Positions 6,574 to 14,558 of a DNA stretch of 21,927 nucleotides are shown one piece after another; position 1 is the stretch's first letter; each line of letters starts with the position of its first letter. The notes under the pieces were generated by a model that worked only from the letters and a program-made list of their open reading frames with translations, searched no databases and had not been told where the DNA came from. Origin of the DNA: Candidatus Latescibacterota bacterium (GTDB lineage Bacteria > Latescibacterota > UBA2968 > UBA8231); NCBI GenBank assembly GCA_022827165.1, contig JAJDTN010000011.1:1-21927 (forward strand), written 5' to 3'. The position numbers were made by a program, and so were the translations under genes.

Positions 6574-7929
6574 ATGCCCCTCCACCCCCTGCTCGAGGAG
6601 GATGGCAAGGCCATCCGGGATCCGGTGTGGGGCTATGTCCACATCCCCGGTCCGCTGCTGGCCCTCGTCGACACCGAGGACTTCCAGCGGCTGCGCACCA
6701 TCAGCCAGCTCGGCTTCGTCCACCTCGTCTATCCCGGCGCCCGCCACTCCCGCTTCGAGCACTCCCTCGGCGTCTACCACCTGGCCAAGCAGTTCCTCGT
6801 CCGGCTGCTGCGGTCGGACCCTCCCCTGGTCCTCGACGACCAGGACGTGCGCGTCTTCCTCGCCGCCACCCTGCTCCACGACATCGGCCACTATCCCTTC
6901 TCCCACACCCTCGAGGAACTGACCTCCTTCTTCGTCAGCCACGAGCAGCGGGCCCGCCGCCTGATCGAAGACCCTTCCGGCGAGATCTCCCGCGTCCTGC
7001 GCGAGGAGCTCGACATCGACCCGGTGCGGGTGGCCAACGTCATCGACTACGCCGCCAAGGATCGCGAGATCCCGCAGCGCGACCTGATGCTGGCCCGCAT
7101 CCTGAGCGGGACCCTCGACCCCGACAAGATCGACTACCTGCTGCGCGACTCCCTGTTCTGCGGGGTCCCCTTCGGCGAGAGCGTCAACCGCGACCGCCTG
7201 ATCGCCGCCATCACCTACGACGCGCGGCGGCGCCAGCTGGCCATCCGCAGCAAGGGCGTCTCGGCCGTGGAGTCCCTGGCCTTCACCAACTACCTCATGT
7301 ACCGCAACGTCTACTGGCACCACGCGGTGCGCTCGGCCACGGCGATGTTCAAGCGCTCGGTGCAGGAGGTCCTGCAGCACCCCCGCAGCGGCATCCGGGT
7401 CACCGACTTCCACCGGGTCACCGAGGGCGAGCTGCTCATGGCCCTGCGCGCCGAGCAGGACCGGCTCGGCCTGGAGGGCGCCCGGGCCCTCCTCGACGGG
7501 GTCGTGCACCGGCGGCTGCACAAGCTGGCCGCCTACATCTACCCCGGAGAGCGCAAGGAGGGGTTGCTCCACTATCTCTACGAGCTCTACCAGCATCCCG
7601 ACCGGCGCCGCCTCAAGGAGATCGACCTGAGCCGGCGCTTCGGCGAGCGGCTCGGACGCCCCATCACCGGCCACGAGATCCTCATCGACATCCCCAGCTT
7701 CCACAAGACGCCCCAGGTCGACCTCAAGGTCTTCTACGGCGCCGCCGTGCCCTCCGACAAGCCGCAGCCCCTGAGCTTCGACGACCCCGAGGTCTCCCGC
7801 CTGCGCGAGTCGCTGGTGGACAACTTCGAGGACCAGGCCCGGATCTTCCGCGTGTTCTGCGTCGCCGACGCCGAGCTCCTGTCCCTGGCCTCCGAGGAGG
7901 CGAAGGGCCACCTCGGCGCCCACCGCTGA
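6574..7929 (+). CDS. HD-domain phosphohydrolase (COG1078/dGTPase-like)
   Basis: Probable metal-dependent phosphohydrolase of the HD superfamily, in the branch related to dNTP triphosphohydrolases. The true substrate is unknown. 451 residues. The N-terminal DPVWGYVHI and LVDTEDFQRLRTISQLG blocks are typical. Metal ligands are seen as His63 (RFEHSLGVYHLA), the His102-Asp103 pair in LLHDIGHYPFSH, and an aspartate in LDPDKIDYLLRDS (182-187). The start agrees with family N-termini, but no ribosome-binding site is present, and the predicted transcript begins at or next to the ATG, suggesting leaderless translation. It is first in a plus-strand run with an rRNA methyltransferase, uvrC and a recombinase, 31 bases before the next gene. 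Confidence 0.88.
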   Translation: MPLHPLLEEDGKAIRDPVWGYVHIPGPLLALVDTEDFQRLRTISQLGFVHLVYPGARHSRFEHSLGVYHLAKQFLVRLLRSDPPLVLDDQDVRVFLAATLLHDIGHYPFSHTLEELTSFFVSHEQRARRLIEDPSGEISRVLREELDIDPVRVANVIDYAAKDREIPQRDLMLARILSGTLDPDKIDYLLRDSLFCGVPFGESVNRDRLIAAITYDARRRQLAIRSKGVSAVESLAFTNYLMYRNVYWHHAVRSATAMFKRSVQEVLQHPRSGIRVTDFHRVTEGELLMALRAEQDRLGLEGARALLDGVVHRRLHKLAAYIYPGERKEGLLHYLYELYQHPDRRRLKEIDLSRRFGERLGRPITGHEILIDIPSFHKTPQVDLKVFYGAAVPSDKPQPLSFDDPEVSRLRESLVDNFEDQARIFRVFCVADAELLSLASEEAKGHLGAHR

Positions 7930-7960
7930 GGCGGACCCGGCGGCCGAGGGGCAAGACCCG

Positions 7961-9160
7961 TTGACCAGCTACCCTGAACTGCGCCTGCGCCCCAATGCCG
8001 AGCGGTTGTTGATCAAGGGGCATCCCTGGGTGTTCAGCGGCGCCGTCGCCGCCCGTCACGCCGACGCCCGCCGCGGGTCGATCGTCGACGTGGTCAACGA
8101 CCGCGGACGCTTCATCGGGCGGGGTACCGCCAACCCCGGCGCCGAGATCGCCGTCCGCATGCTCACCCGGCGGCCGGACCACCTGATCGATGCCGGCTTC
8201 ATCCGCAGCCGGGTCGAGCGCGCCGTGGAGCTGCGCCGCCGCAACCCGCTGCTGCACGGCGTCGAGGCCCTGCGCCTCGTGCACGGCGAGAGCGACGGCC
8301 TGCCGGGCCTGGTGGTGGACGACTACGCGGGCTGGGCGGTCTTCCAGATCCACACCGCCGGCATGGAGGCCATGCGCGAGTGGGTGGTCGCCGCTGTTCT
8401 CGAGGTGATCTCCCCCCGCGGCCTGTACGAGCGCAGCGACGTGGGCACGCGCCGCGCCGAGGGTTTGCGCGACCGGCCCACGGGCCTGGCCGCCGGCGCA
8501 GAGCCGCCCGGGCTGATCGAGTTCCGCGAAGGGGAGGTGCCGCTGGCGGTGGACGTGCGCCGGGGCCAGAAGACGGGGTTCTTCCTCGATCAGCGGGACA
8601 ACCGGCGTCTGCTGGGCCGCGTCGCCCCCGGGCGCTCCCTGCTCAACGTCTTCGCCTACACGGGAGGGTTCACCGCCCACGCGCGTCACGCCGGCGCGGT
8701 GAGCAGCCTCGACGTCGATCTCTCTCCGCAGGCCCTGCGCCTGGGGCGGCGCATCGCCGGCGGGCTGGGCGGCGGTCCCCACCGGTCGTTGGCGGCCGAG
8801 GCCTTTTCCTGCCTCGACCACCTCGCCGAGGGCGGACACCGCTACGGGATCGTCGTCCTCGATCCGCCTTCCCTGGTGCGCAAGGGCCGCGATCTCAAGC
8901 ACGCCATGGGCGTCTACACCAAGCTCAACCGCAACGGCTTCCGTCTGGTGGAAGACGGCGGCTACCTGCTCACCTCCTCCTGCTCCACCCGGGTCACGGA
9001 CGAGGACTTCTTCCAGGTGGTCAGGCGAGCCGCCGCCGGGGCGCGAGTCGACGCCCGCATCGTGGCCCGCACCCATCACCCGGCCGACCACGTCGTCGAC
9101 CCGGCCTTCCCCGAAGGGCGCTACCTCAGCTCGGCCCTGGTCCAGGTCGACCGCGGGTGA
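7961..9160 (+). CDS. RlmI-like class I rRNA cytosine methyltransferase
   Basis: SAM-dependent RNA methyltransferase of the RlmI/RlmK family. E. coli RlmI makes 5-methylcytosine at 23S rRNA position 1962, and the same target is inferred here. 399 residues. A PUA RNA-binding domain (about 5-75, GHPWVFSGAV) is followed by a Rossmann domain with GQKTGFFLDQRDNR (202-215), the SAM-binding LNVFAYTGGF (228-237), DPPSLVRKGR (301-310) and SSCSTRVTDEDF (339-350) with Cys341. It starts at TTG (7961), supported by GAGGGG about 9 bases upstream and by the PUA start. Its stop overlaps or nearly touches uvrC, so the two are probably cotranslated. Confidence 0.88.
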   Translation: MTSYPELRLRPNAERLLIKGHPWVFSGAVAARHADARRGSIVDVVNDRGRFIGRGTANPGAEIAVRMLTRRPDHLIDAGFIRSRVERAVELRRRNPLLHGVEALRLVHGESDGLPGLVVDDYAGWAVFQIHTAGMEAMREWVVAAVLEVISPRGLYERSDVGTRRAEGLRDRPTGLAAGAEPPGLIEFREGEVPLAVDVRRGQKTGFFLDQRDNRRLLGRVAPGRSLLNVFAYTGGFTAHARHAGAVSSLDVDLSPQALRLGRRIAGGLGGGPHRSLAAEAFSCLDHLAEGGHRYGIVVLDPPSLVRKGRDLKHAMGVYTKLNRNGFRLVEDGGYLLTSSCSTRVTDEDFFQVVRRAAAGARVDARIVARTHHPADHVVDPAFPEGRYLSSALVQVDRG

Positions 9161-9168
9161 GGTCCACC

Positions 9169-11031
9169 GTGAGGAAACCGCTCAGCGACGACCTGCGGCT
9201 GAAGCTCGAGGCCCTGCCCACGGGGCCCGGCGTCTACCGCATGAAAGACGAGGCGGCGAAGGTCCTGTACGTGGGCAAGGCCAAGAGCCTGCGCAGCCGC
9301 GTGCGCTCCTACTTCCAGGAGTCCGGGGTGGCCGAGCGGGGTCCGCGGATCGAGGCCCTGGTGGCCCGGGTGGCCGACGTGGACTGCATCGTCACCCAGA
9401 CCGAGGGCGAGGCGCTGATCCTCGAGGCCGAGCAGATCAAGGCCTGGCACCCGCGCTACAACATCAACCTCAAGGACGACAAGAAGTACCCCTTCATCCG
9501 CATCACCGACGAGGACTACCCCCGCATCTACTGGACCCGGGACCTGGTCCGCGACGGATCGCGCTATCTCGGGCCGTACAGCAACGCCCGGCACATGCGC
9601 ACCATGCTCGACGTGATGCACAAGGTCTTCCCCGTTCGCAGCTGCCGCTACGACCTCCCCGACCCCAAGGTCAAGCTGTGCATGGAATACCAGATCCGGC
9701 GCTGCGAGGGGCCTTGCGAGGACCTGGTGAGCCGCGAGCAGTACCGCGGCACGGTGAGCCAGGCGACGCGCTTCCTCAAAGGCGACAAGACCAGCGTCAT
9801 CCGCGAGCTGAAGACGCGCATGGCGGAGGCCGCGGGCCAGCAACGCTTCGAGCAGGCCGCCCGCCACCGCGACCAGATCCGCGCCCTCGAGCTCTACCAG
9901 TCGCGGCAGAAGGTCGTCCTCGAGGAGAAGGTCGACCGCGACGTGGTCGGCCTCGCCCGCCACGACGACGAGGCCTGCTGCGCCGTGCTGGAGATCCGGG
10001 AGGGCCGCCTGGTGGGCGAGAAGCACCACTTCCTGAGCGGCGTCATGGAGGCCGCCGACGGCGAGGTGCTCTCCGCCTTCCTGCGGCAGTTCTACCTGCA
10101 GACCGACTTCATCCCGCGCCAGGTCCACGTCAGCCACGACCTGGAGGACGCGGACCACATCTCCGCCTGGCTCACCGGCAAGGGGGACGGGCCCCGGGTC
10201 GAGGTCGCCGCCTACCAGCGCGGTCTCAAGGCACGCGCCCAGGACATGGCCGACAGCAACGCCGCCCACCTGATGGAGGAACGGCGCCTCAAGAGGGAGG
10301 CCCGGCGCGACCGCGTCCCCCAGTCGGTGCAGGCCCTGCACCGGGACCTGACCCTGCCACGCCTGCCGCGGCGCATCGAGGGCGTCGACATCTCCACCTT
10401 CCAGGGCAGCGACACCGTCGGCTCCGTGGTCGTCATGGTCGACGGCAAGCCGCGGCGCAGCGAGTACCGCCACTTCCGCATCCGCGGCGGCGAGGGCCGG
10501 CCCGACGACTTCGCCGCCATCCGCGAGGTCGTGGAGCGGCGCTTCCGCGGACTCTCCGAGCGGGGGGAGCCCGGCCCCGACCTGCTGATGATCGACGGCG
10601 GCAAGGGACAGCTGTCGAGCGCCATCGAGGCCCTGGGGGCCCTGGGCGTGGACGGCCTCGCCGTGGTCGGGCTGGCCAAGAAGCTCGAGGAGCTCTTCCT
10701 GCCGGGCCAGGGCGATCCCGTGGTCCTGCCGCGGACCTCGGCGAGCCTGCGCATGCTGCAGGTCCTGCGCGACGAGGCCCACCGCTTCGCCGTGAGCTAC
10801 CACCGCAAGCTGCGCACCCGGCGCACCCTCGGGTCGGATCTGGACGGCGTGCCCGGCATCGGCCCCGGTCGCCGGCAGGCGCTGCTGCAGGCCTTCGGGT
10901 CCCTGCGCCGGCTGCGCGAGGCCGGGGTGGATGAGATCGCCGGCGTCAAGGGCTTCAGCCACAAGCTCGCCCGCCAACTGAAGAGCCACCTGGCCGCCGA
11001 CCGGGACGACCCGGGAGAAAGCCGGTCCTGA
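9169..11031 (+). CDS. uvrC: Excinuclease ABC subunit C
   Basis: Nuclease subunit of UvrABC nucleotide excision repair; it makes both cuts around a DNA lesion after UvrB binds. 620 residues. Order: GIY-YIG nuclease (about 18-95, GVYRM and LYVGKA), a four-cysteine cluster (C159, C171, C179, C183), a UvrB-binding UVR helix pair (about 205-240), the RNase H-like second nuclease with D407 (GVDIST), D476 (MIDGGKGQ) and H538 (DEAHRFA), and tandem helix-hairpin-helix (558-610). Cysteine spacing 12-8-4 equals that of the E. coli iron-sulfur cluster ligands. GTG at 9169 is chosen for its GAGGT 5 bases upstream. GTG at 9157, overlapping the preceding stop as GTGA, is the alternative and adds four residues. 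Confidence 0.96.
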   Translation: MRKPLSDDLRLKLEALPTGPGVYRMKDEAAKVLYVGKAKSLRSRVRSYFQESGVAERGPRIEALVARVADVDCIVTQTEGEALILEAEQIKAWHPRYNINLKDDKKYPFIRITDEDYPRIYWTRDLVRDGSRYLGPYSNARHMRTMLDVMHKVFPVRSCRYDLPDPKVKLCMEYQIRRCEGPCEDLVSREQYRGTVSQATRFLKGDKTSVIRELKTRMAEAAGQQRFEQAARHRDQIRALELYQSRQKVVLEEKVDRDVVGLARHDDEACCAVLEIREGRLVGEKHHFLSGVMEAADGEVLSAFLRQFYLQTDFIPRQVHVSHDLEDADHISAWLTGKGDGPRVEVAAYQRGLKARAQDMADSNAAHLMEERRLKREARRDRVPQSVQALHRDLTLPRLPRRIEGVDISTFQGSDTVGSVVVMVDGKPRRSEYRHFRIRGGEGRPDDFAAIREVVERRFRGLSERGEPGPDLLMIDGGKGQLSSAIEALGALGVDGLAVVGLAKKLEELFLPGQGDPVVLPRTSASLRMLQVLRDEAHRFAVSYHRKLRTRRTLGSDLDGVPGIGPGRRQALLQAFGSLRRLREAGVDEIAGVKGFSHKLARQLKSHLAADRDDPGESRS

Positions 11032-11035
11032 GCCG

Positions 11036-12016
11036 ATGGCAGGCGGCGAGTCGAAGCCGCGCCCCGGGGGACCGGCGCCGGCCGCCGGCATGAGCGCCGG
11101 CCGGGCACCGGTGGAGCTGCCCGCCGCCCTCGCCGAGGCCCTCGGCGAGTTCCTCGACAGCCTCGCCCGGGAGGCAGGCCTGACGGCGAGCACGAGATCC
11201 TCCTACGGACGCGACCTGCAGAGCTACCTGGCCCTGGCCGCCGGACTCGGGGCCCGGCGGCTCCCGGAGCTCACCGCGGAGGTGGCGGCCGGCCACGTGA
11301 CCGGCCTCGTCGAGGCGGGACGCTCGCCGGCCACGGTGGCGCGCGCGGTCTCCTCCATGCGGCGGTTCCACGAGTACCTGCAGACCACCGGGCGCTGTCC
11401 CGAAGACCCCACCGCGGGGCTGAGAGCCCCGAGGGTGGCCCGCCGGGAGCCGGACCCCCTCACCGTGGAGGAGGCGGAACGCCTCGTGAGCGCCGTCCGC
11501 GGCGACGAGCCCCTGGAGCTGAGGGACCGTGCCGTGCTGGAGGTGCTCTACGCCACGGGGATGCGGGTCTCGGAGCTGACGGCGCTGCGGACGCCGGACC
11601 TGCTGCTGCACAGCAGCCTGGTACGGGTCCACGGCCGCGGCGCCCGCGAGCGCATGGTGCCCCTAGGCCGGCCGGCGGCCGAGGCAGCCGAGGGCTATGC
11701 TCGCCGGGGGCGTCCCCCCCTGGCCGAGGACGGATCGGAGGACATCCTCTTCCTCGGCGCCCGGGGAGGTGCCATGTCCCGCATGAACGTGTGGAAGGTC
11801 ATCCGCTCCGCCGCCCGCGACGCCGGCATCGAGCGGCCGGTGAATCCCCAGATCCTGCGCCACACCTTCGCCGCCCATCTCCTCGAGGGGGGGTTCGGCC
11901 TGAGCGACGTGCAGCACCTGCTGGGGCACTCGGACATCTCGACGACCTTGATCTACGCGCGTCCCGACGAGCAGCGTCTGCGGGAGCTGCACCGCACCTT
12001 CCACCCCCGGGGGTGA
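11036..12016 (+). CDS. XerC/XerD-like tyrosine recombinase with altered active site
   Basis: Resembles the Xer recombinases that resolve chromosome dimers at dif. 326 residues. A Gly/Pro/Ala-rich tail (1-27) precedes a SAM-like core-binding domain (about 33-120) and the catalytic domain (about 140-320). Conserved residues seen are Arg177 (ATGMRVSEL), Arg275 and His276 (ILRHTFAAHLLEGG), His298 (LLGHSDISTT) and Tyr307, the nucleophile (LIYAR). Two normally conserved catalytic positions differ: the beta-turn lysine of GKGxKER is Arg201 (HGRGARER), and the histidine of HxLRH is Gln272 (PQILRH). The frame is intact. The start is 4 bases after uvrC; a later ATG at 11090 is possible. Whether it is the genuine XerC/D cannot be decided here. 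Confidence 0.85.
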   Translation: MAGGESKPRPGGPAPAAGMSAGRAPVELPAALAEALGEFLDSLAREAGLTASTRSSYGRDLQSYLALAAGLGARRLPELTAEVAAGHVTGLVEAGRSPATVARAVSSMRRFHEYLQTTGRCPEDPTAGLRAPRVARREPDPLTVEEAERLVSAVRGDEPLELRDRAVLEVLYATGMRVSELTALRTPDLLLHSSLVRVHGRGARERMVPLGRPAAEAAEGYARRGRPPLAEDGSEDILFLGARGGAMSRMNVWKVIRSAARDAGIERPVNPQILRHTFAAHLLEGGFGLSDVQHLLGHSDISTTLIYARPDEQRLRELHRTFHPRG

Positions 12017-12084
12017 GCGGCGCCGTCCCGTCCCGGCGTGTGCTCGCTCCGCGTCCGCGGGGAGGGCGCCTGCCGGAGATTGCG

Positions 12085-13056
12085 TCAGTGCACCTTCCGG
12101 GCCCGGTAGTCGGCCATGACCTGCTCGGTGCGGCGCAGGAGGTGCTCGTCCTTCTCGCCGCGCACGGCGGTGGCATCCATTCCGGACCAGTCGTAGTAGC
12201 CCTTCCCCGACTTGAGCCCCGTCTCGCCGCGCTCGACCATGGACCGCAGATAGTCCAGAGGCTGCTCCCAGCCTCCGAGGTGCCGCCACAGATGGTCGGC
12301 GACGCGCACGTGCATCTCGAGGCCGTTGATGTCGCGCTGCTTGAGGGGTCCGGCGGTGGTGAACCGCGGCGCCAGTCCCAGCTCGACGGCGAGATCGATC
12401 GACTCGGCGTCGGCCACGCCGGTGACCAGCAGGTTCACGGCCTCGCAGATCACGGCGTGCTGCAGGCGGTTGCACAAGAAGCCGGGCACGTCCTTCTCCA
12501 CCCGCAGGGGGATCTTGTCCAGCCGCCGCCAGATCTCGCAGGAGCGGTCCATGGCCGCGTCCGAGGTGTGCTGCCCGCGGATCACCTCCAGGACCGGGAC
12601 GATGTGGGCCGGCTGGAAGAAGTGGGAGCCGCCGATGCGGTCCGGATGAGCCATGCGATCACCCACCTGGGTGATGGGCAGGCCCGAGGTGTTGCTCGCC
12701 AGCACCGTCTCCCGGGGTGCCGCGGCGTCCATTCGCCGGAAGAGCTCCTGCTTGGCCTCGAGGTTCTCGGTGATCGACTCGACGACGAACTCCGCGGAGC
12801 CGACGGCTTCCTCCAGCCCGGTGGTGGCGCGAACGCGGCCGGCCACGGCCTCGGCGGTCTCGCCCTTGAGCAAGTCGTGCCGCTGCAGGTCCTCGGCGCC
12901 CCGCCGGATGTTGTCCAGGCCCTGGTCCAGGGTCTCCCGCCGGCGGCTCATGAGCACCGTCTCGCGGCTGCCGAGGGCCAGGACCAGGGCGATCTGGCTG
13001 CCCATGAGGCCGCCTCCGACGACGGCCGACTTCTCGAGAAAGAGATCGGGTGACAT
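12085..13056 (-). CDS. 3-hydroxyacyl-CoA dehydrogenase-family NAD-dependent dehydrogenase
   Basis: NAD-dependent oxidation of a 3-hydroxy acid or 3-hydroxyacyl-CoA to the 3-keto form. 323 residues: N-terminal Rossmann domain with GGGLMGSQIA (14-23), then the all-helical C-terminal domain. The catalytic set is present: Ser124 (SNTSGLPIT), His145 (GSHFFQPAH), Glu157 (VPVLEVI) and Asn196 (GFLCNR). The usual HFFNP reads HFFQPAH, closer to the PPH/PAH pattern of L-gulonate and carnitine dehydrogenases, so a free hydroxy acid is a reasonable alternative substrate. ATG at 13056 has CAGGAG 12 bases upstream. It lies 33 bases after the aminotransferase gene on the same strand and is convergent with the recombinase gene (68-base gap). 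Confidence 0.85.
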   Translation of the reverse strand: MSPDLFLEKSAVVGGGLMGSQIALVLALGSRETVLMSRRRETLDQGLDNIRRGAEDLQRHDLLKGETAEAVAGRVRATTGLEEAVGSAEFVVESITENLEAKQELFRRMDAAAPRETVLASNTSGLPITQVGDRMAHPDRIGGSHFFQPAHIVPVLEVIRGQHTSDAAMDRSCEIWRRLDKIPLRVEKDVPGFLCNRLQHAVICEAVNLLVTGVADAESIDLAVELGLAPRFTTAGPLKQRDINGLEMHVRVADHLWRHLGGWEQPLDYLRSMVERGETGLKSGKGYYDWSGMDATAVRGEKDEHLLRRTEQVMADYRARKVH

Positions 13057-13089
13057 GCCTTGAATTGTCTCCTGTGGTTTGCGCCGTTC

Positions 13090-14409
13090 TCAGCTTCCGG
13101 CGGCTGTTGCCTGGAACGTGCCCTTCACGACCCGCAGCGAGTCCTCGGCCACCTGCAGCGTGTGGTCCACGTCGCCGGCGGTGTGGGCCAGGGACAGGTA
13201 GAGCTTCCCCCCCGGCGTGACCAGGACGCCCCGGCGGATCATCTCCACGCCGAAGCGTCGGGCGGCGTCAGCATCGGCGCGCAGCCCGTCGGCGTGGGTC
13301 CGGACCGGCGCCTCGGTGAAGACCGGCTGCAGCACGGGACCGTCGCCGATGACCTGGAAGGGGAGCCCCAGGCTCCGGCCGGTCTCCTCCAGGCCCTGCC
13401 GCAGGCGCCCCGAGGTCTCGTGGAGCCGGGGGTAGACCCCCTCCTTCTCCAGCTCGTCCAGGGTCGCCAGCCCCGCCGCGCAGCCCACGGGATTGCCGTT
13501 CATGGTGCCGCTGGCGAAGACAAAGTCGCTCTCGGCCTTGCGGCGGGGGTCGGCCAGGGCCATGACCTCCTCGCGGCCGCAGACGGCGGCGAGGGGGTAG
13601 CCGCCGCTGATGGTCTTGCCGTACACGGCGAGATCCGGGATCACGCCGTAGCGCTCCTGGGCGCCTCCCCAGGCGAGGCGGAAGCCGGTGACGATCTCGT
13701 CGAAGACCAGCAGCACCCCGTGGGCCCGGGTCGCCTCCCGCAGGCTCTCCAGGAAGCCCGGCTCCGGGCGCAGGGCCCGCTGCAGGGGCTCGACGATGAT
13801 TGCGGCCAGATCCCGTGCGTGCTGGGCCACGAGCCGCTCCGCCGCGGCCGGATCGTTGAAGGGCGAGACGAGAACGGTGCGCGACGCGGCCCCCGGGATC
13901 CCCGAGGAGTCGGGGACGGGATCGGGGTACTGCGCCGGGCCGGAGGGGGCGGCGCTCTGCATGGCGTAGTCGTGAGCCCCGTGCCACCCACCTTCGAACT
14001 TGAGGATCTTCTCCCGGCCGGTGAAGGCCCGGGCCAGGCGCAGGGCGGTGAAGGTTCCCTCGGTTCCGGAACTGCCGTAGCGCAGGAGCCCGCCGCAGGG
14101 AACGGCCTCGGTGACGCGCCGCGCCAGGTGCAGGGCGGGCTCGTTGAGGCCGTAGAAGGTCGAGCCCAGCCCCGCCTGCTCGCGCACGGCGGCGACCACG
14201 GCGGGGTGGGCGTGCCCGAGGATCAGCGGCCCCGAGCCGAGGATGTAGTCGACGTACTCCTTGCCGGCCACGTCCCAGATGCGGCTGCCCTCGCCCCGAT
14301 GGAAGACGGCGGCCACCTCGTCGGGGAGCCGGAACATCCCGAAGCAGCCGCCCACGAGGACGCCCTCGGACAGCTCGATCAGTCTCTGCTGCAGTGCGGT
14401 TCGCTCCAT
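13090..14409 (-). CDS. Class III aminotransferase, glutamate-1-semialdehyde aminomutase-like
   Basis: PLP-dependent enzyme moving an amino group to or within a keto or aldehyde substrate. 439 residues. Phosphate-binding SSGTEG at 113-118, WHG stacking region (142-144), E208 in IIVEP, D237-E238 in VFDEIVTGFR, and the Schiff-base Lys265 in VYGKTISGGYPLAA. It resembles HemL closely (FTGREKILKFEGGWHG, LGGAQ-like WGGAQ), but the segment after VEP (LQRALRPEPGFL) lacks the AGNMG block of true HemL. With its catabolic neighbours it is more likely a beta- or omega-amino acid aminotransferase of unknown substrate. The ATG at 14409 has GGAGG 8 bases upstream; a start at 14463 lacks this support. Confidence 0.85.
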   Translation of the reverse strand: MERTALQQRLIELSEGVLVGGCFGMFRLPDEVAAVFHRGEGSRIWDVAGKEYVDYILGSGPLILGHAHPAVVAAVREQAGLGSTFYGLNEPALHLARRVTEAVPCGGLLRYGSSGTEGTFTALRLARAFTGREKILKFEGGWHGAHDYAMQSAAPSGPAQYPDPVPDSSGIPGAASRTVLVSPFNDPAAAERLVAQHARDLAAIIVEPLQRALRPEPGFLESLREATRAHGVLLVFDEIVTGFRLAWGGAQERYGVIPDLAVYGKTISGGYPLAAVCGREEVMALADPRRKAESDFVFASGTMNGNPVGCAAGLATLDELEKEGVYPRLHETSGRLRQGLEETGRSLGLPFQVIGDGPVLQPVFTEAPVRTHADGLRADADAARRFGVEMIRRGVLVTPGGKLYLSLAHTAGDVDHTLQVAEDSLRVVKGTFQATAAGS

Positions 14410-14558
14410 CCGTTCATCCTCCGCGCCGGCCGGGGTAGAGCCGTTCAGGCGAGCCGGCGGCATCGCCGGTCCGTCACACCCGGTCGTTCACGAGTCGATA
14501 GAATGAGGCCCCCCTCCGGACTCCCGGCAAGGCGCTGAGAGCCTGCGCCGGCCCCTGC
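14410..14558 (-). other. Intergenic gap before the aminotransferase gene
   Basis: 149 bases between the restored stop of the FAD oxidoreductase and the aminotransferase start. I see no open frame, hairpin with T-tract or convincing promoter. A TTGCCG followed after a loose spacer by ATTCTATC is the only promoter-like possibility, and it is weak. If the FAD gene frameshift is real, its broken frame runs on to a stop at 14474, inside this gap. Confidence 0.4.

Noticed and set aside
6414..6614. N-terminal extension of ndk
   Set aside because: The in-frame extension would pass through the promoter and the terminator hairpin, and Ndk homologues begin at the METERT position. GTG 6413 has a ribosome-binding site.
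12017..12084. Terminator between the convergent recombinase and dehydrogenase genes
   Set aside because: The CCGCG/CGCGG repeat near 12050 would leave a 2-base loop, and no T-tract is present on either strand. The gap of 68 bases has nothing else I can support.
13090..14409. Naming the aminotransferase hemL
   Set aside because: Overall similarity is high, but the AGNMG block after the conserved VEP is absent and the neighbours are catabolic, not haem genes.
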